DNA of 12,086 nt from an uncultured Chloroflexota bacterium (GTDB lineage: Bacteria > Chloroflexota > Anaerolineae > Aggregatilineales > Phototrophicaceae), in NCBI GenBank assembly GCA_937870805.1, contig CALMZT010000683.1, positions 1-12,086 of the forward strand, in the 5' to 3' direction. Below are positions 6,567 to 12,086 of the stretch, piece after piece. The translations under genes and the position numbers were made by a program. The notes under the pieces were generated by a model. The model had not been told where the DNA came from. It worked only from the letters and a program-made list of their open reading frames with translations, and searched no databases. Every line of letters starts with the position of its first letter. Within the stretch, counting starts at the first letter, position 1.

Positions 6567-6659
6567 GAATACCCCTTTTCAGAAGTATTCTAACTCATTG
6601 CGTATTTGAAAAGCGTCATTGCTGGATGTAATCTCTAAGTCACTTCACGCCAACATCAC

Positions 6660-6741
6660 TTAGAACTTACGCAGTTGAACCGCGATTGGTGCCTGAACAA
6701 GGGGTTTAAACCCCTTGTGAACCCAACTGCGTAACTTCTAA
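6660..6741. mobile_element. Short MITE-like element with 18-bp terminal inverted repeats
   Basis: TTAGAACTTACGCAGTTG (6660-6677) and the inverse of 6724-6741 match at 17 of 18 positions. The centre is a perfect 22-bp palindrome at 6697-6718 (core GGGGTTTAAACCCC). The whole 82 bp can fold into one long hairpin. The terminal core CTTACGCAGTT is identical to the right end of the 3648-3824 element. It lies 28 bases after the stop of the zinc-ribbon hydrolase gene, so it may form its transcript end, although no T tract follows. Confidence 0.7.
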
Positions 6742-6769
6742 TCATTTTTATCTTTCCACTTTCAACTCA

Positions 6770-7576
6770 TCACTCGCTGATCGCCTTGATGTACCGTTCC
6801 GCCGAACGCTGCACAGCGGCTTTGCCATCAGGCTTAACCACATTCCCAAACGACTCATAGATGCGCTCAAAGTCAAAGGGTTCTAACGCCTGCACAATCT
6901 TGCGCACCGTCGATGCATTCAGGGGAATGTAGTTGGGAAAGCTGCGCATGAACGTGACGTAGCGCTGATCAGCGACGACATCCACCGTATCGCCGGTTAG
7001 GATCACCCCTTTGCCCTCTGCGCCGCCCGCCCAATGCAGCACGCTCGACCCTTCAAAATGTCCGCCACAGCGAATGATCGTGACATCATCAAGGAGCTTG
7101 CGCGTTTCGCCTTCCCAAAACACGATCACCGGATCGGGACGCTGCATATGCTGGCGATCTGCGGCGTGCAGATACACAGGAATGTTGCCAAAGGCACGGC
7201 TCCATTCCACCACTGTGCTGTAGAAATGGGGATGCGAAATCGCAATCGCATTGATGCCGCCCAACTTGTTCAACGCCTCTATCGTCGCGTCGTCAAGCAG
7301 GGTGATGCAGTCCCATAACACGTTACCGTTAGGTGTCTTCACCAGATGCGCCGACTGTCCAATGGCAACGCGCGGCTCACTCCTGATGCTGTGCAATCCC
7401 GGCTCGACTTCGGTAATGATGTTTTGATGCTCACGCCGCAGGTCTTCTAGTGTCGTCCATTGCTGTCCAGCCGGGTTCACATACTGGCGTTCGTCTTCGC
7501 AAATGGGGCAGTACGCGGGTGGCGTCTCGCTTTCGGGATATTGGACGCCACAGGTCACGCAAATGAAATTGGGCAT
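6770..7576 (-). CDS. Zinc-ribbon plus metallo-beta-lactamase-fold protein
   Basis: This 268-residue cytoplasmic protein has an N-terminal zinc-ribbon or rubredoxin-like knuckle (C6-x2-C9 and C23-x2-C26, ICVTCG and CPICEDERQYV) followed by a metallo-beta-lactamase fold. The usual HxHxDH motif reads SHPHFYST: H115 and H117 are kept, while D and H are replaced by Y119 and S120. H173 (GGHFEG) and D196 (LTGDT) are present. The final family histidine appears replaced near ESFGN (241-245). A full two-metal site is therefore unlikely; a single metal or no catalysis is possible. I recall homologues with the same SHPHFYST motif, so this looks like a family trait and not local decay. ATG at 7576 follows AAAGGA by 8 bases. 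The substrate is unknown. Confidence 0.85.
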   Translation of the reverse strand: MPNFICVTCGVQYPESETPPAYCPICEDERQYVNPAGQQWTTLEDLRREHQNIITEVEPGLHSIRSEPRVAIGQSAHLVKTPNGNVLWDCITLLDDATIEALNKLGGINAIAISHPHFYSTVVEWSRAFGNIPVYLHAADRQHMQRPDPVIVFWEGETRKLLDDVTIIRCGGHFEGSSVLHWAGGAEGKGVILTGDTVDVVADQRYVTFMRSFPNYIPLNASTVRKIVQALEPFDFERIYESFGNVVKPDGKAAVQRSAERYIKAISE

Positions 7577-7709
7577 AGGGTTATTCCTTTGTCGTAACGA
7601 ATTCAGCCTACCATGTTACACGCCGCAGCGCCGCTTGTAACCGTACTTTTGGGCAGTCAATCGGCTGTACGATTGGCAAGCGGACAAAAGCAAGCTGCTG
7701 CTGAATTTG

Positions 7710-7740
7710 ACTGAAAACTGTCAACTGACAACTGATGACT
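7710..7740. repeat. Degenerate heptamer tandem repeat
   Basis: Four consecutive 7-base units begin with ACTG: ACTGAAA (7710), ACTGTCA (7717), ACTGACA (7724), ACTGATG (7731), then ACT (7738-7740), one base before the stop of the membrane-protein gene (7742). The layout is like the short tandemly repeated heptamers known from cyanobacteria, though the unit differs. The rest of the 165-base gap (7577-7741) shows only a short inverted repeat, GTTACA/TGTAAC near 7614-7640. Confidence 0.55.
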
Positions 7741-7741
7741 C

Positions 7742-8632
7742 TCATCCCAACTGCCGCTTGACCAGCCTCCACAGCCCGAAGTTGATGGCTTCGCGCACGG
7801 CGATGAGCACGACACTTTGCGCCAGCAACAACGTAGGCGAAAGGAACAGAAACATGGTACTGGTCAGCGAATTGGAGTTGTAAAGCACCTGTGCTACCAA
7901 CTGCGCGCCCAAGCCGCCGACGATGACGTATAACAGGATTTGCAGCGCCACGAAACCGCCAATCGTCCATAGTTGGGGTTCGCCGCGTTTTTGCCGCTGG
8001 CTTGCCAGAATCGCAATCAACGTCGCCGCTACGAACGCTTGCAAATAATCCACGAAACTCGCCATCCCGCGCACGAGCACAGGCAGCGCAAAGTACGCCA
8101 CTCTATTCAAGCCGATCAGGGTTGGGTTCAGGCTCAGGGGATACCACACGGTCACCGCCCACACCAGCGCCGCCAATGCCAGCGCCGACCCGACGCCCAT
8201 CAGCTTGCCTTGCAGCGGATGACGGTGCGCGCGTGCGATGTTCATCACATTAGTGAACTCGCCAGCGGGCAGCAGCGCGAACAGTTCATAGTTGCCGATC
8301 TCGCGCTGTAGGGCGATGGCGTTGGTCAGGCGCACCGCGTAGCGCAGGCACACGATAGTAATGAGGACATAAATCATGAAGCTGAGCGATGTAAACGGAG
8401 TAGTGCGCAGAACACTCAGGCTGAAGGATGAATACACCAGATAAAAATTGCCCATGCTGATATTGATGGTCGTGAGGAAGCTGATAATGACCCATGCCCA
8501 GACGTTGCTTAAGTACGACACGCCGCCTGCCACCTGTTTCACGCGCAGCGCACGCCGCAGCATCTGAAACATATCCAGCGTCATATGACCATGAATCAGC
8601 CGCCACACGCGCCATGTCGGGAAGCGTTCCAT
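7742..8632 (-). CDS. Multi-pass membrane protein, possibly ABC-2 permease-like
   Basis: This protein of about 296 residues is strongly hydrophobic, with roughly six membrane segments (about 44-66, 81-98, 147-166, 179-210, 225-248, 260-282, counted from the GTG at 8635). A cytosolic stretch between the second and third reads REIGNYELFALLPAGEFT and resembles the ERE-GT-ELL-TP coupling segment of ABC-2 type permeases. That is the only hint of function, and no ATPase gene is co-directional beside it. The ABC ATPase upstream is divergent and of the ABC-F type, which does not use permeases. I do not recognise the family. Start: ATG at 8632 directly follows GTG at 8635; the ribosome site (GGACTAGG) is weak and does not decide between them. 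TACAAT (8670-8665) is a possible -10 box. Confidence 0.75.
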   Translation of the reverse strand: MERFPTWRVWRLIHGHMTLDMFQMLRRALRVKQVAGGVSYLSNVWAWVIISFLTTINISMGNFYLVYSSFSLSVLRTTPFTSLSFMIYVLITIVCLRYAVRLTNAIALQREIGNYELFALLPAGEFTNVMNIARAHRHPLQGKLMGVGSALALAALVWAVTVWYPLSLNPTLIGLNRVAYFALPVLVRGMASFVDYLQAFVAATLIAILASQRQKRGEPQLWTIGGFVALQILLYVIVGGLGAQLVAQVLYNSNSLTSTMFLFLSPTLLLAQSVVLIAVREAINFGLWRLVKRQLG

Positions 8633-8871
8633 CACCTAGTCCAATCCGCTTGACACACTCCGTCATTGTACATAAAATAAACACAGTTACGGCAAAAACC
8701 TCACTGACAGGTTTTTCCCGAACTCTCCGTCCACTTTCTGAAAGGTTAGACATGACGACTGACAGCAACCTTCTGTAAACCCTTACGGATTCCCATTGAT
8801 GTGCTGCATGTCTGAACTGCATTCCCACAATTGATTCACGCTTCATAACAGCATAGCTGCCGGGTGTCCTC

Positions 8872-8909
8872 GTGCGGCGTTTTGTGATTCCTACGCCGCG
8901 CTACCTTTT
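8872..8909 (+). terminator. Possible attenuator-like hairpin before the ABC-F gene
   Basis: GCGGCGT (8874-8880) pairs with ACGCCGC (8893-8899), extended by one T-G and one G-C pair. Five T (8905-8909) follow after a short spacer. It could terminate transcription reaching the ABC-F gene. The T run starts several bases late for a classical terminator, and no upstream promoter or leader peptide could be fixed, so this is weak. Confidence 0.2.
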
Positions 8910-8919
8910 TCACACTCAG

Positions 8920-8978
8920 TCAATAGTCGTTAGTCACTGACTTTTAGCTAAGGACTAATAGCTAACGACTAACAGCTA
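8920..8978. repeat. Inverted heptamer repeat run
   Basis: Eight 7-base units in one register run from 8920 to 8975: TCAATAG, TCGTTAG, TCACTGA, CTTTTAG, then CTAAGGA, CTAATAG, CTAACGA, CTAACAG, plus CTA. The first half is the reverse-complement sense of the second, so TAGTCGTTAG (8924-8933) pairs perfectly with CTAACGACTA (8962-8971). It ends 15 bases before the ABC-F ATG. The layout resembles the heptamer STRR repeats described in cyanobacteria. It would lie in the ABC-F leader if transcription starts upstream. Confidence 0.6.
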
Positions 8979-8993
8979 CAAAAGGACACCACC

Positions 8994-10682
8994 ATGTTTC
9001 TTTCCGTCTATGACATCTGCAAATCCTACGGCGTCGTCCAAGTCCTCAACAACGTCTCGCTCACGCTTGGGGCAGGGCAGCGCGTCGGTTTGGTCGGCGC
9101 AAACGGCGTCGGCAAATCCACGCTGCTCAAAATCATCATGGGTGAAATCGAAGCCGACAGCGGCGATATGCAGTTATCCAATGGAATGCAAGTCGGTTAT
9201 CTGGCGCAGGTCATCACGGGCTACGATGACAAAACCTTGCAGCAAATGATTGACGCCTCATTGGAAAAACTGGGGCGGCTGGAAGCGCAGATGCGTGAAT
9301 TAGAAGCGCAAATGGGCACAGCCAATCCACAGCAATCAATGGCAGACCTGATGAACCTGTATGCCGAAGTCACCGATCAGTTTGAGCGTTACGGCGGCTA
9401 CGAAATCGGCTATCGCGTCGATGAGGTGCTCAATGGCTTACGTATCGGTCACATCGCCCGTGATCGGCTGTTCGCCACGCTCAGCGGCGGCGAGAAATCA
9501 CGCATGGGGCTTGCGATGCTTCTGCTGCAATCGCCCGATGTGCTGCTGCTGGACGAGCCAACGAACCATCTCGATTTCGCCACAATGGCGTGGCTGGAAA
9601 CTTACTTGCAGCGTTATCGCGGCGGCATCCTCATCGTCTCGCATGACCGCCAATTCCTGAACCACACGGTCAACGCTATCGTCGAAATTGACGAGCACAC
9701 GCGCAGCGCCAGGCGTTACAGCGGCAACTACGACAGCTATCACGAGGCGAAAATCCGCGAACGCCGCAAATGGGAAGCCGACTTCGCCGCGCAGCAGGAG
9801 GAAATCATCGACCTGCGCCACCAGATCAAAGTCGAGGCACGCAACGCCACCAAGCACCATGCCACGCAGAAAGTCGGCAACGATAAGTTCGCTAAAGGCT
9901 TTTTCAAAGGTCGTGCTGATGCCATCATGTCGCGTCTCGTGCGCAACGCAGAGGAACGCCTCAACCGCATCGAAGCCGATCCCATCCCGCGCCCGCCGGA
10001 GCAAATGCGCTTCGAGCCAGACTTTGACCCACAAGCGCTCAAGGGCAAGTATCCACTGCTGGTCTCAGGCGTCAGCAAATCCTTTGGCGAGCGCTGCGTG
10101 CTGCGTGACATCAGCTTCACGCTGGGATTGCGCAGCCGTATCGTACTGGCGGGCGCGAATGGCACAGGCAAATCAACGCTGCTGAAGATTCTCGTCGCTG
10201 ATGAACAGCCCGACACAGGCGAAGTGTATTTTCACCCCGCTGTCAAAATCGGCTACCTCGATCAGGAGCAGCGCACGCTCAACCCCTCGCAATCGGTCTT
10301 CGAGGCTTACGCTGAAGGACTGGATGGGCATGAACAGCAGTTGAAAACCATTCTGCTGAGCGCGGGCTTGTTCCGTTACGAGGAGTTCGACAGGAAAGTC
10401 AGCGCCTTGAGCAGCGGGCAGCTTCGCAAGCTGCAAATCGGGCGGTTGATCGCGGGCGGCGCGAACCTGTTGATTTTGGACGAGCCGACGAACTACGTCA
10501 GCTTCGACATTCTGGAGTCGCTGGAAGAAGCGCTCAAAAACTTTCCCGGACCCATCATCGCCGCTTCACATGACCGCCGCTTTATGCAGCACTTTGGCGG
10601 CGAAGTATGGGAACTGCGCAGCGGCGAACTGGTCAAGCATCACAACGGCTACGAAGAATACGCCGCTGTGATGGCGTCATGA
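8994..10682 (+). CDS. ABC-F family ATPase (ribosome-associated type)
   Basis: This 562-residue soluble protein is two ABC ATPase domains in tandem with no membrane segment, the ABC-F layout of ribosome-binding translation factors and ribosome-protection proteins. Domain 1 has Walker A GANGVGKST (35-43), signature LSGGE (163-167), Walker B LLLDEPTNHLD (184-194) and switch SHDRQF. A charged linker (about 240-335, with NDKFAKGFFKGRA at 296-308) is where ABC-F proteins contact tRNA and the peptidyl transferase centre. Domain 2 has GANGTGKST (387-395), a variant signature LSSGQ (472-476), LILDEPTNYVSFD (493-505) where most members have NHLD, and SHDRRF. Both catalytic glutamates (E188, E497) are present. 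Whether it gives antibiotic resistance or helps stalled translation cannot be told from sequence. ATG at 8994 follows AAAAGGA by 7 bases. Confidence 0.94.
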   Translation: MFLSVYDICKSYGVVQVLNNVSLTLGAGQRVGLVGANGVGKSTLLKIIMGEIEADSGDMQLSNGMQVGYLAQVITGYDDKTLQQMIDASLEKLGRLEAQMRELEAQMGTANPQQSMADLMNLYAEVTDQFERYGGYEIGYRVDEVLNGLRIGHIARDRLFATLSGGEKSRMGLAMLLLQSPDVLLLDEPTNHLDFATMAWLETYLQRYRGGILIVSHDRQFLNHTVNAIVEIDEHTRSARRYSGNYDSYHEAKIRERRKWEADFAAQQEEIIDLRHQIKVEARNATKHHATQKVGNDKFAKGFFKGRADAIMSRLVRNAEERLNRIEADPIPRPPEQMRFEPDFDPQALKGKYPLLVSGVSKSFGERCVLRDISFTLGLRSRIVLAGANGTGKSTLLKILVADEQPDTGEVYFHPAVKIGYLDQEQRTLNPSQSVFEAYAEGLDGHEQQLKTILLSAGLFRYEEFDRKVSALSSGQLRKLQIGRLIAGGANLLILDEPTNYVSFDILESLEEALKNFPGPIIAASHDRRFMQHFGGEVWELRSGELVKHHNGYEEYAAVMAS

Positions 10683-10759
10683 GCAGGCTTTTGATGTCTG
10701 GCGTATTTCTGGACAAAAGCTCAGTTGCCATGAGTTTGTTGAGCTGTTGTGGTCTTTCC

Positions 10760-10817
10760 AGCCCCTTTAGTGGGCTTCCAGTTTTTCCGCTAGCTAGGGG
10801 TTTTGAACCCCTAGCGG
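10760..10817. repeat. Partial relative of the 3648-3824 element
   Basis: Positions 10787-10817 match 3776-3806 at 26 of 31 bases. Both form a 10-bp stem around a TTG loop (here 10793-10815, perfect). Four of the differences are two paired changes that keep the stem. A smaller hairpin, AGCCC/GGGCT (10760-10764 and 10772-10776), precedes it. No terminal inverted repeat is seen here. It lies 78 bases after the ABC-F stop and may serve as that transcript's end structure. Confidence 0.6.
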
Positions 10818-10922
10818 CGACTTCTCTAACCTATTCCAAACCCATTCAATACTTAACGCTTCCCGCTCCGATCTTTGTTCTAAAATGGAGCAATGCACAA
10901 TGAAATAATCAGGGGCAAGCCG

Positions 10923-11792
10923 ATGACGCAAACGACCAGCACCCAGCAAAATCATCGTTCCACCGAAAAAACCTTTCAGGAACATTTATTTGAACGCGCC
11001 TTCAAATCCATCGGCGATCTCGTATATGTTTACGATGTGATTCTGGGGCGCAGCGTCTACACCAGCGCCGAACTGGGACTCGTGCTGGGTTACAGCGCGC
11101 AGGAAATCATCGACATGGGCAACCAGATCACGGTGAAGCTGGAACATCCCGAAGATTACCCCAAAGTCCTCGACGCCTTAGAGAAAGTCCAGCGTGCCGC
11201 CGATAACGAAATTATTGAAGTCGAACATCGCGTGCGCCGCGTCAGCGGTCAATGGCGCTGGATGCATGATCGCATGTCCGTGTTCACGCGCACAGAGGAT
11301 GGTCGCGTCAAGGAAATTCTAGGCATTATGCAGGATGTCACTTCGCAAAAGGACTTTGAAGATGAACGTGAGCGCCTGCTGCAACAGTTTCTTGATGCGC
11401 AGAAGCAAGCCATGTTGGAATTATCGACACCCATCATCCCGATCATCGACCAGATCATTATCATGCCCTTGGTCGGCAGCATCGACACGTCACGCGCGCA
11501 GGAGATCACACGCGCCTTACTGCGCGGCATCACCGACCACCGCGCCAGCATCGTCATCATCGACATTACAGGCGTGCCCGTCGTGGACAGCGGCGTTGCT
11601 GACCACCTGAACCGCACGATACAGGCGGCGCAGCTCAAAGGCGCGCACACCGTCATCACAGGCATTTCCGACGCCGTTGCCGAAACCATTGTCGATCTCG
11701 GCATTGATTGGAGCAAACTCGAAACGCTGCGCGATCTGCAAAGCGGCTTGATTGCTGCCTTCAAACGCCTGGGCTTGCGTATCAGCAGGTAG
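10923..11792 (+). CDS. PAS-STAS protein of the RsbR (stressosome) type
   Basis: This 289-residue cytoplasmic protein has a PAS domain (about 26-144; PAS_3-like WRWMHDRMSVF and GIMQDVTSQK), a helical linker (143-165) and a STAS domain (166-285). The STAS part closely follows Bacillus RsbR: ELSTPIIPIIDQIIIMPLVG, SIDTSRAQEIT, VIIDITGVPVVDSGVADHL. T189 aligns with the RsbR phosphorylation site T171, and S223 stands where RsbR has T205. In the model, RsbR and RsbS form the stressosome and RsbT phosphorylates them under stress. The PAS domain would replace the non-haem-globin sensor of RsbR. No RsbS, RsbT or phosphatase gene is visible downstream before the window ends. ATG at 10923 has AGGGG 7 bases upstream and is preferred over ATG at 10893, whose GGAG is only 2 bases away. 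TAAAAT (10881-10886) is a possible -10 box. Confidence 0.9.
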   Translation: MTQTTSTQQNHRSTEKTFQEHLFERAFKSIGDLVYVYDVILGRSVYTSAELGLVLGYSAQEIIDMGNQITVKLEHPEDYPKVLDALEKVQRAADNEIIEVEHRVRRVSGQWRWMHDRMSVFTRTEDGRVKEILGIMQDVTSQKDFEDERERLLQQFLDAQKQAMLELSTPIIPIIDQIIIMPLVGSIDTSRAQEITRALLRGITDHRASIVIIDITGVPVVDSGVADHLNRTIQAAQLKGAHTVITGISDAVAETIVDLGIDWSKLETLRDLQSGLIAAFKRLGLRISR

Positions 11793-11814
11793 GGGCGCAC
11801 CCGTGTGTACACCC
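11789..11814. repeat. Degenerate palindromic repeat overlapping the stop codon
   Basis: The sequence starting GTAGGGGCGCACC with a GTGTGTACACCC right arm parallels the perfect palindrome at 2227-2251. Its arms are imperfect. The PAS-STAS stop codon TAG (11790-11792) lies within its first four bases, so the repeat inserted into, or supplies, the gene's end. Confidence 0.45.
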
Positions 11815-11818
11815 TTTA

Positions 11819-11984
11819 GAAGCTGTTTGATAATCCAAGATGCAATGTTTACCGAAGGAGGGTTTCACCTCTTTTCTCGGTGCTCTCGGTGTCTCGGCGG
11901 TTCAATTTCTCTTTCTTACTTGGCGTTGCGTTGTACTCAACGACGGCGTCTTGGCGGTTCAAAATTGAATTTTCAAACAGGTTC
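11819..11984. mobile_element. 166-bp inverted-repeat element with GGCGGTTCAA repeats
   Basis: GAAGCTGTTTGATAATCCA (11819-11837) and the inverse of 11966-11984 agree at 16 of 19 positions. TTA flanks both outer ends (11816-11818 and 11985-11987), a candidate 3-bp target duplication. Inside are units CTCGGTG, CTCGGTG, CTCGGCG at 11876, 11885 and 11893 running into GGCGGTTCAA (11896-11905), and a second GGCGGTTCAA at 11953-11962. No coding frame is present. It is best read as a non-autonomous MITE-like element. Confidence 0.5.
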
Positions 11985-12086
11985 TTATCTCGACTTTGCA
12001 CATCTCAATAATCATATTTTCAGAGACTTTTCGGTGAGTTCAAACAACAGCCATGATTTTTCAAATATCTTGAGATCATGCCAATA
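11985..12086. other. AT-rich intergenic end of window
   Basis: No gene is seen. CATGAT (12052-12057) and ATCATG (12075-12080) with inner TCAA/TTGA form an imperfect dyad that could be an operator for a gene beyond the window. This is weak. Confidence 0.3.

Larger units (their letters stand above)
8636..8993. other. Divergent intergenic region, no gene
   Basis: This 358-base gap lies between the divergent membrane-protein and ABC-F genes. A minus-strand open frame crosses it (8846 to 8286), but most of it lies antisense-free in another frame of the membrane-protein gene and it lacks a ribosome site, so I do not call it. The gap holds a 9-bp hairpin (8872-8901) and an eight-unit heptamer run (8920-8978), listed separately. 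No strong plus-strand promoter is evident. Confidence 0.6.

Noticed and set aside
7710..7740. CRISPR array, also considered at 8920-8978 and 3648-3824
   Set aside because: Units are 7 bases without spacers, or single hairpins; no 25-40-base direct repeats with unique spacers and no cas genes.
8286..8846. 186-codon minus-strand frame reaching into the divergent gap
   Set aside because: Its downstream part overlaps the membrane-protein gene in another frame with unnatural composition; no ribosome site and no domain seen in the upstream part.
9498..10034. 178-codon minus-strand frame inside the ABC-F gene
   Set aside because: Antisense to a well-conserved ATPase and linker; the composition mirrors the sense codons.
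7742..10682. ABC transporter made of the membrane protein and the ABC ATPase
   Set aside because: The genes are divergent, and the ATPase has two fused domains with an ABC-F linker, a type that acts on ribosomes and does not pair with permeases.
10687..10744. Terminator after the ABC-F gene from GCTTTTG/CAAAAGC and AGCTCA/TGAGCT pairs
   Set aside because: Stems are weak with loops of about 14-20 bases and no T tract follows.

Overview
The window suggests a bacterium of the Chloroflexota (Anaerolineae-like). This is an inference from recalled relatives, not a search. The main reasons are a PAS-STAS protein of the RsbR type, a small SpoIIAA/STAS-like protein, a CHASE4 sensor kinase, a free-standing helix-hairpin-helix protein, and intergenic DNA rich in palindromic dispersed repeats. 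No rRNA, tRNA, CRISPR array or transposase gene is visible.

Layout: eight genes run on the minus strand from about 8.6 kb down to 0.3 kb, and two run on the plus strand from 9.0 to 11.8 kb. In transcription order the minus-strand genes are a multi-pass membrane protein (8632-7742), a metallo-beta-lactamase-fold protein with an N-terminal zinc ribbon (7576-6770), a DUF983 membrane protein (6566-6174), a CHASE4 sensor histidine kinase (5938-4124), a small antitoxin-like protein with no toxin (4070-3828), tryptophan 2,3-dioxygenase (3598-2762), a 124-residue SpoIIAA-like protein (2675-2301), a phosphotriesterase-family hydrolase (2143-1223) and a helix-hairpin-helix DNA-binding protein (1162-284), nine in all. 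The plus strand carries an ABC-F ATPase (8994-10682) and a PAS-STAS stressosome-type protein (10923-11792).

The genes do not form one pathway. Most are separated by 50-360 bases, and five minus-strand genes have their own perfect TATAAT box just upstream. The region therefore reads as independently transcribed housekeeping, stress and signalling genes. Two STAS-fold proteins and a sensor kinase hint at a signalling theme, but no response regulator, RsbT or RsbS is present.

The most unusual content is between the genes. Nearly every sizeable gap holds a repeat: (a) a MITE-like family with terminal inverted repeats around a TTACGCA core (3648-3824 and 6660-6741) and a related hairpin at 10787-10817 whose stem shows compensatory changes; (b) a 166-bp inverted-repeat element at 11819-11984 carrying triplets of a 7-mer spaced 9 and 8 bases apart, an arrangement also found at window positions 6-35; (c) degenerate heptamer runs at 7710-7740 and 8920-8978; (d) a short palindrome family at 2227-2251 and 11789-11814. 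These repeats touch stop codons, sit beside promoters and may shape transcript ends.
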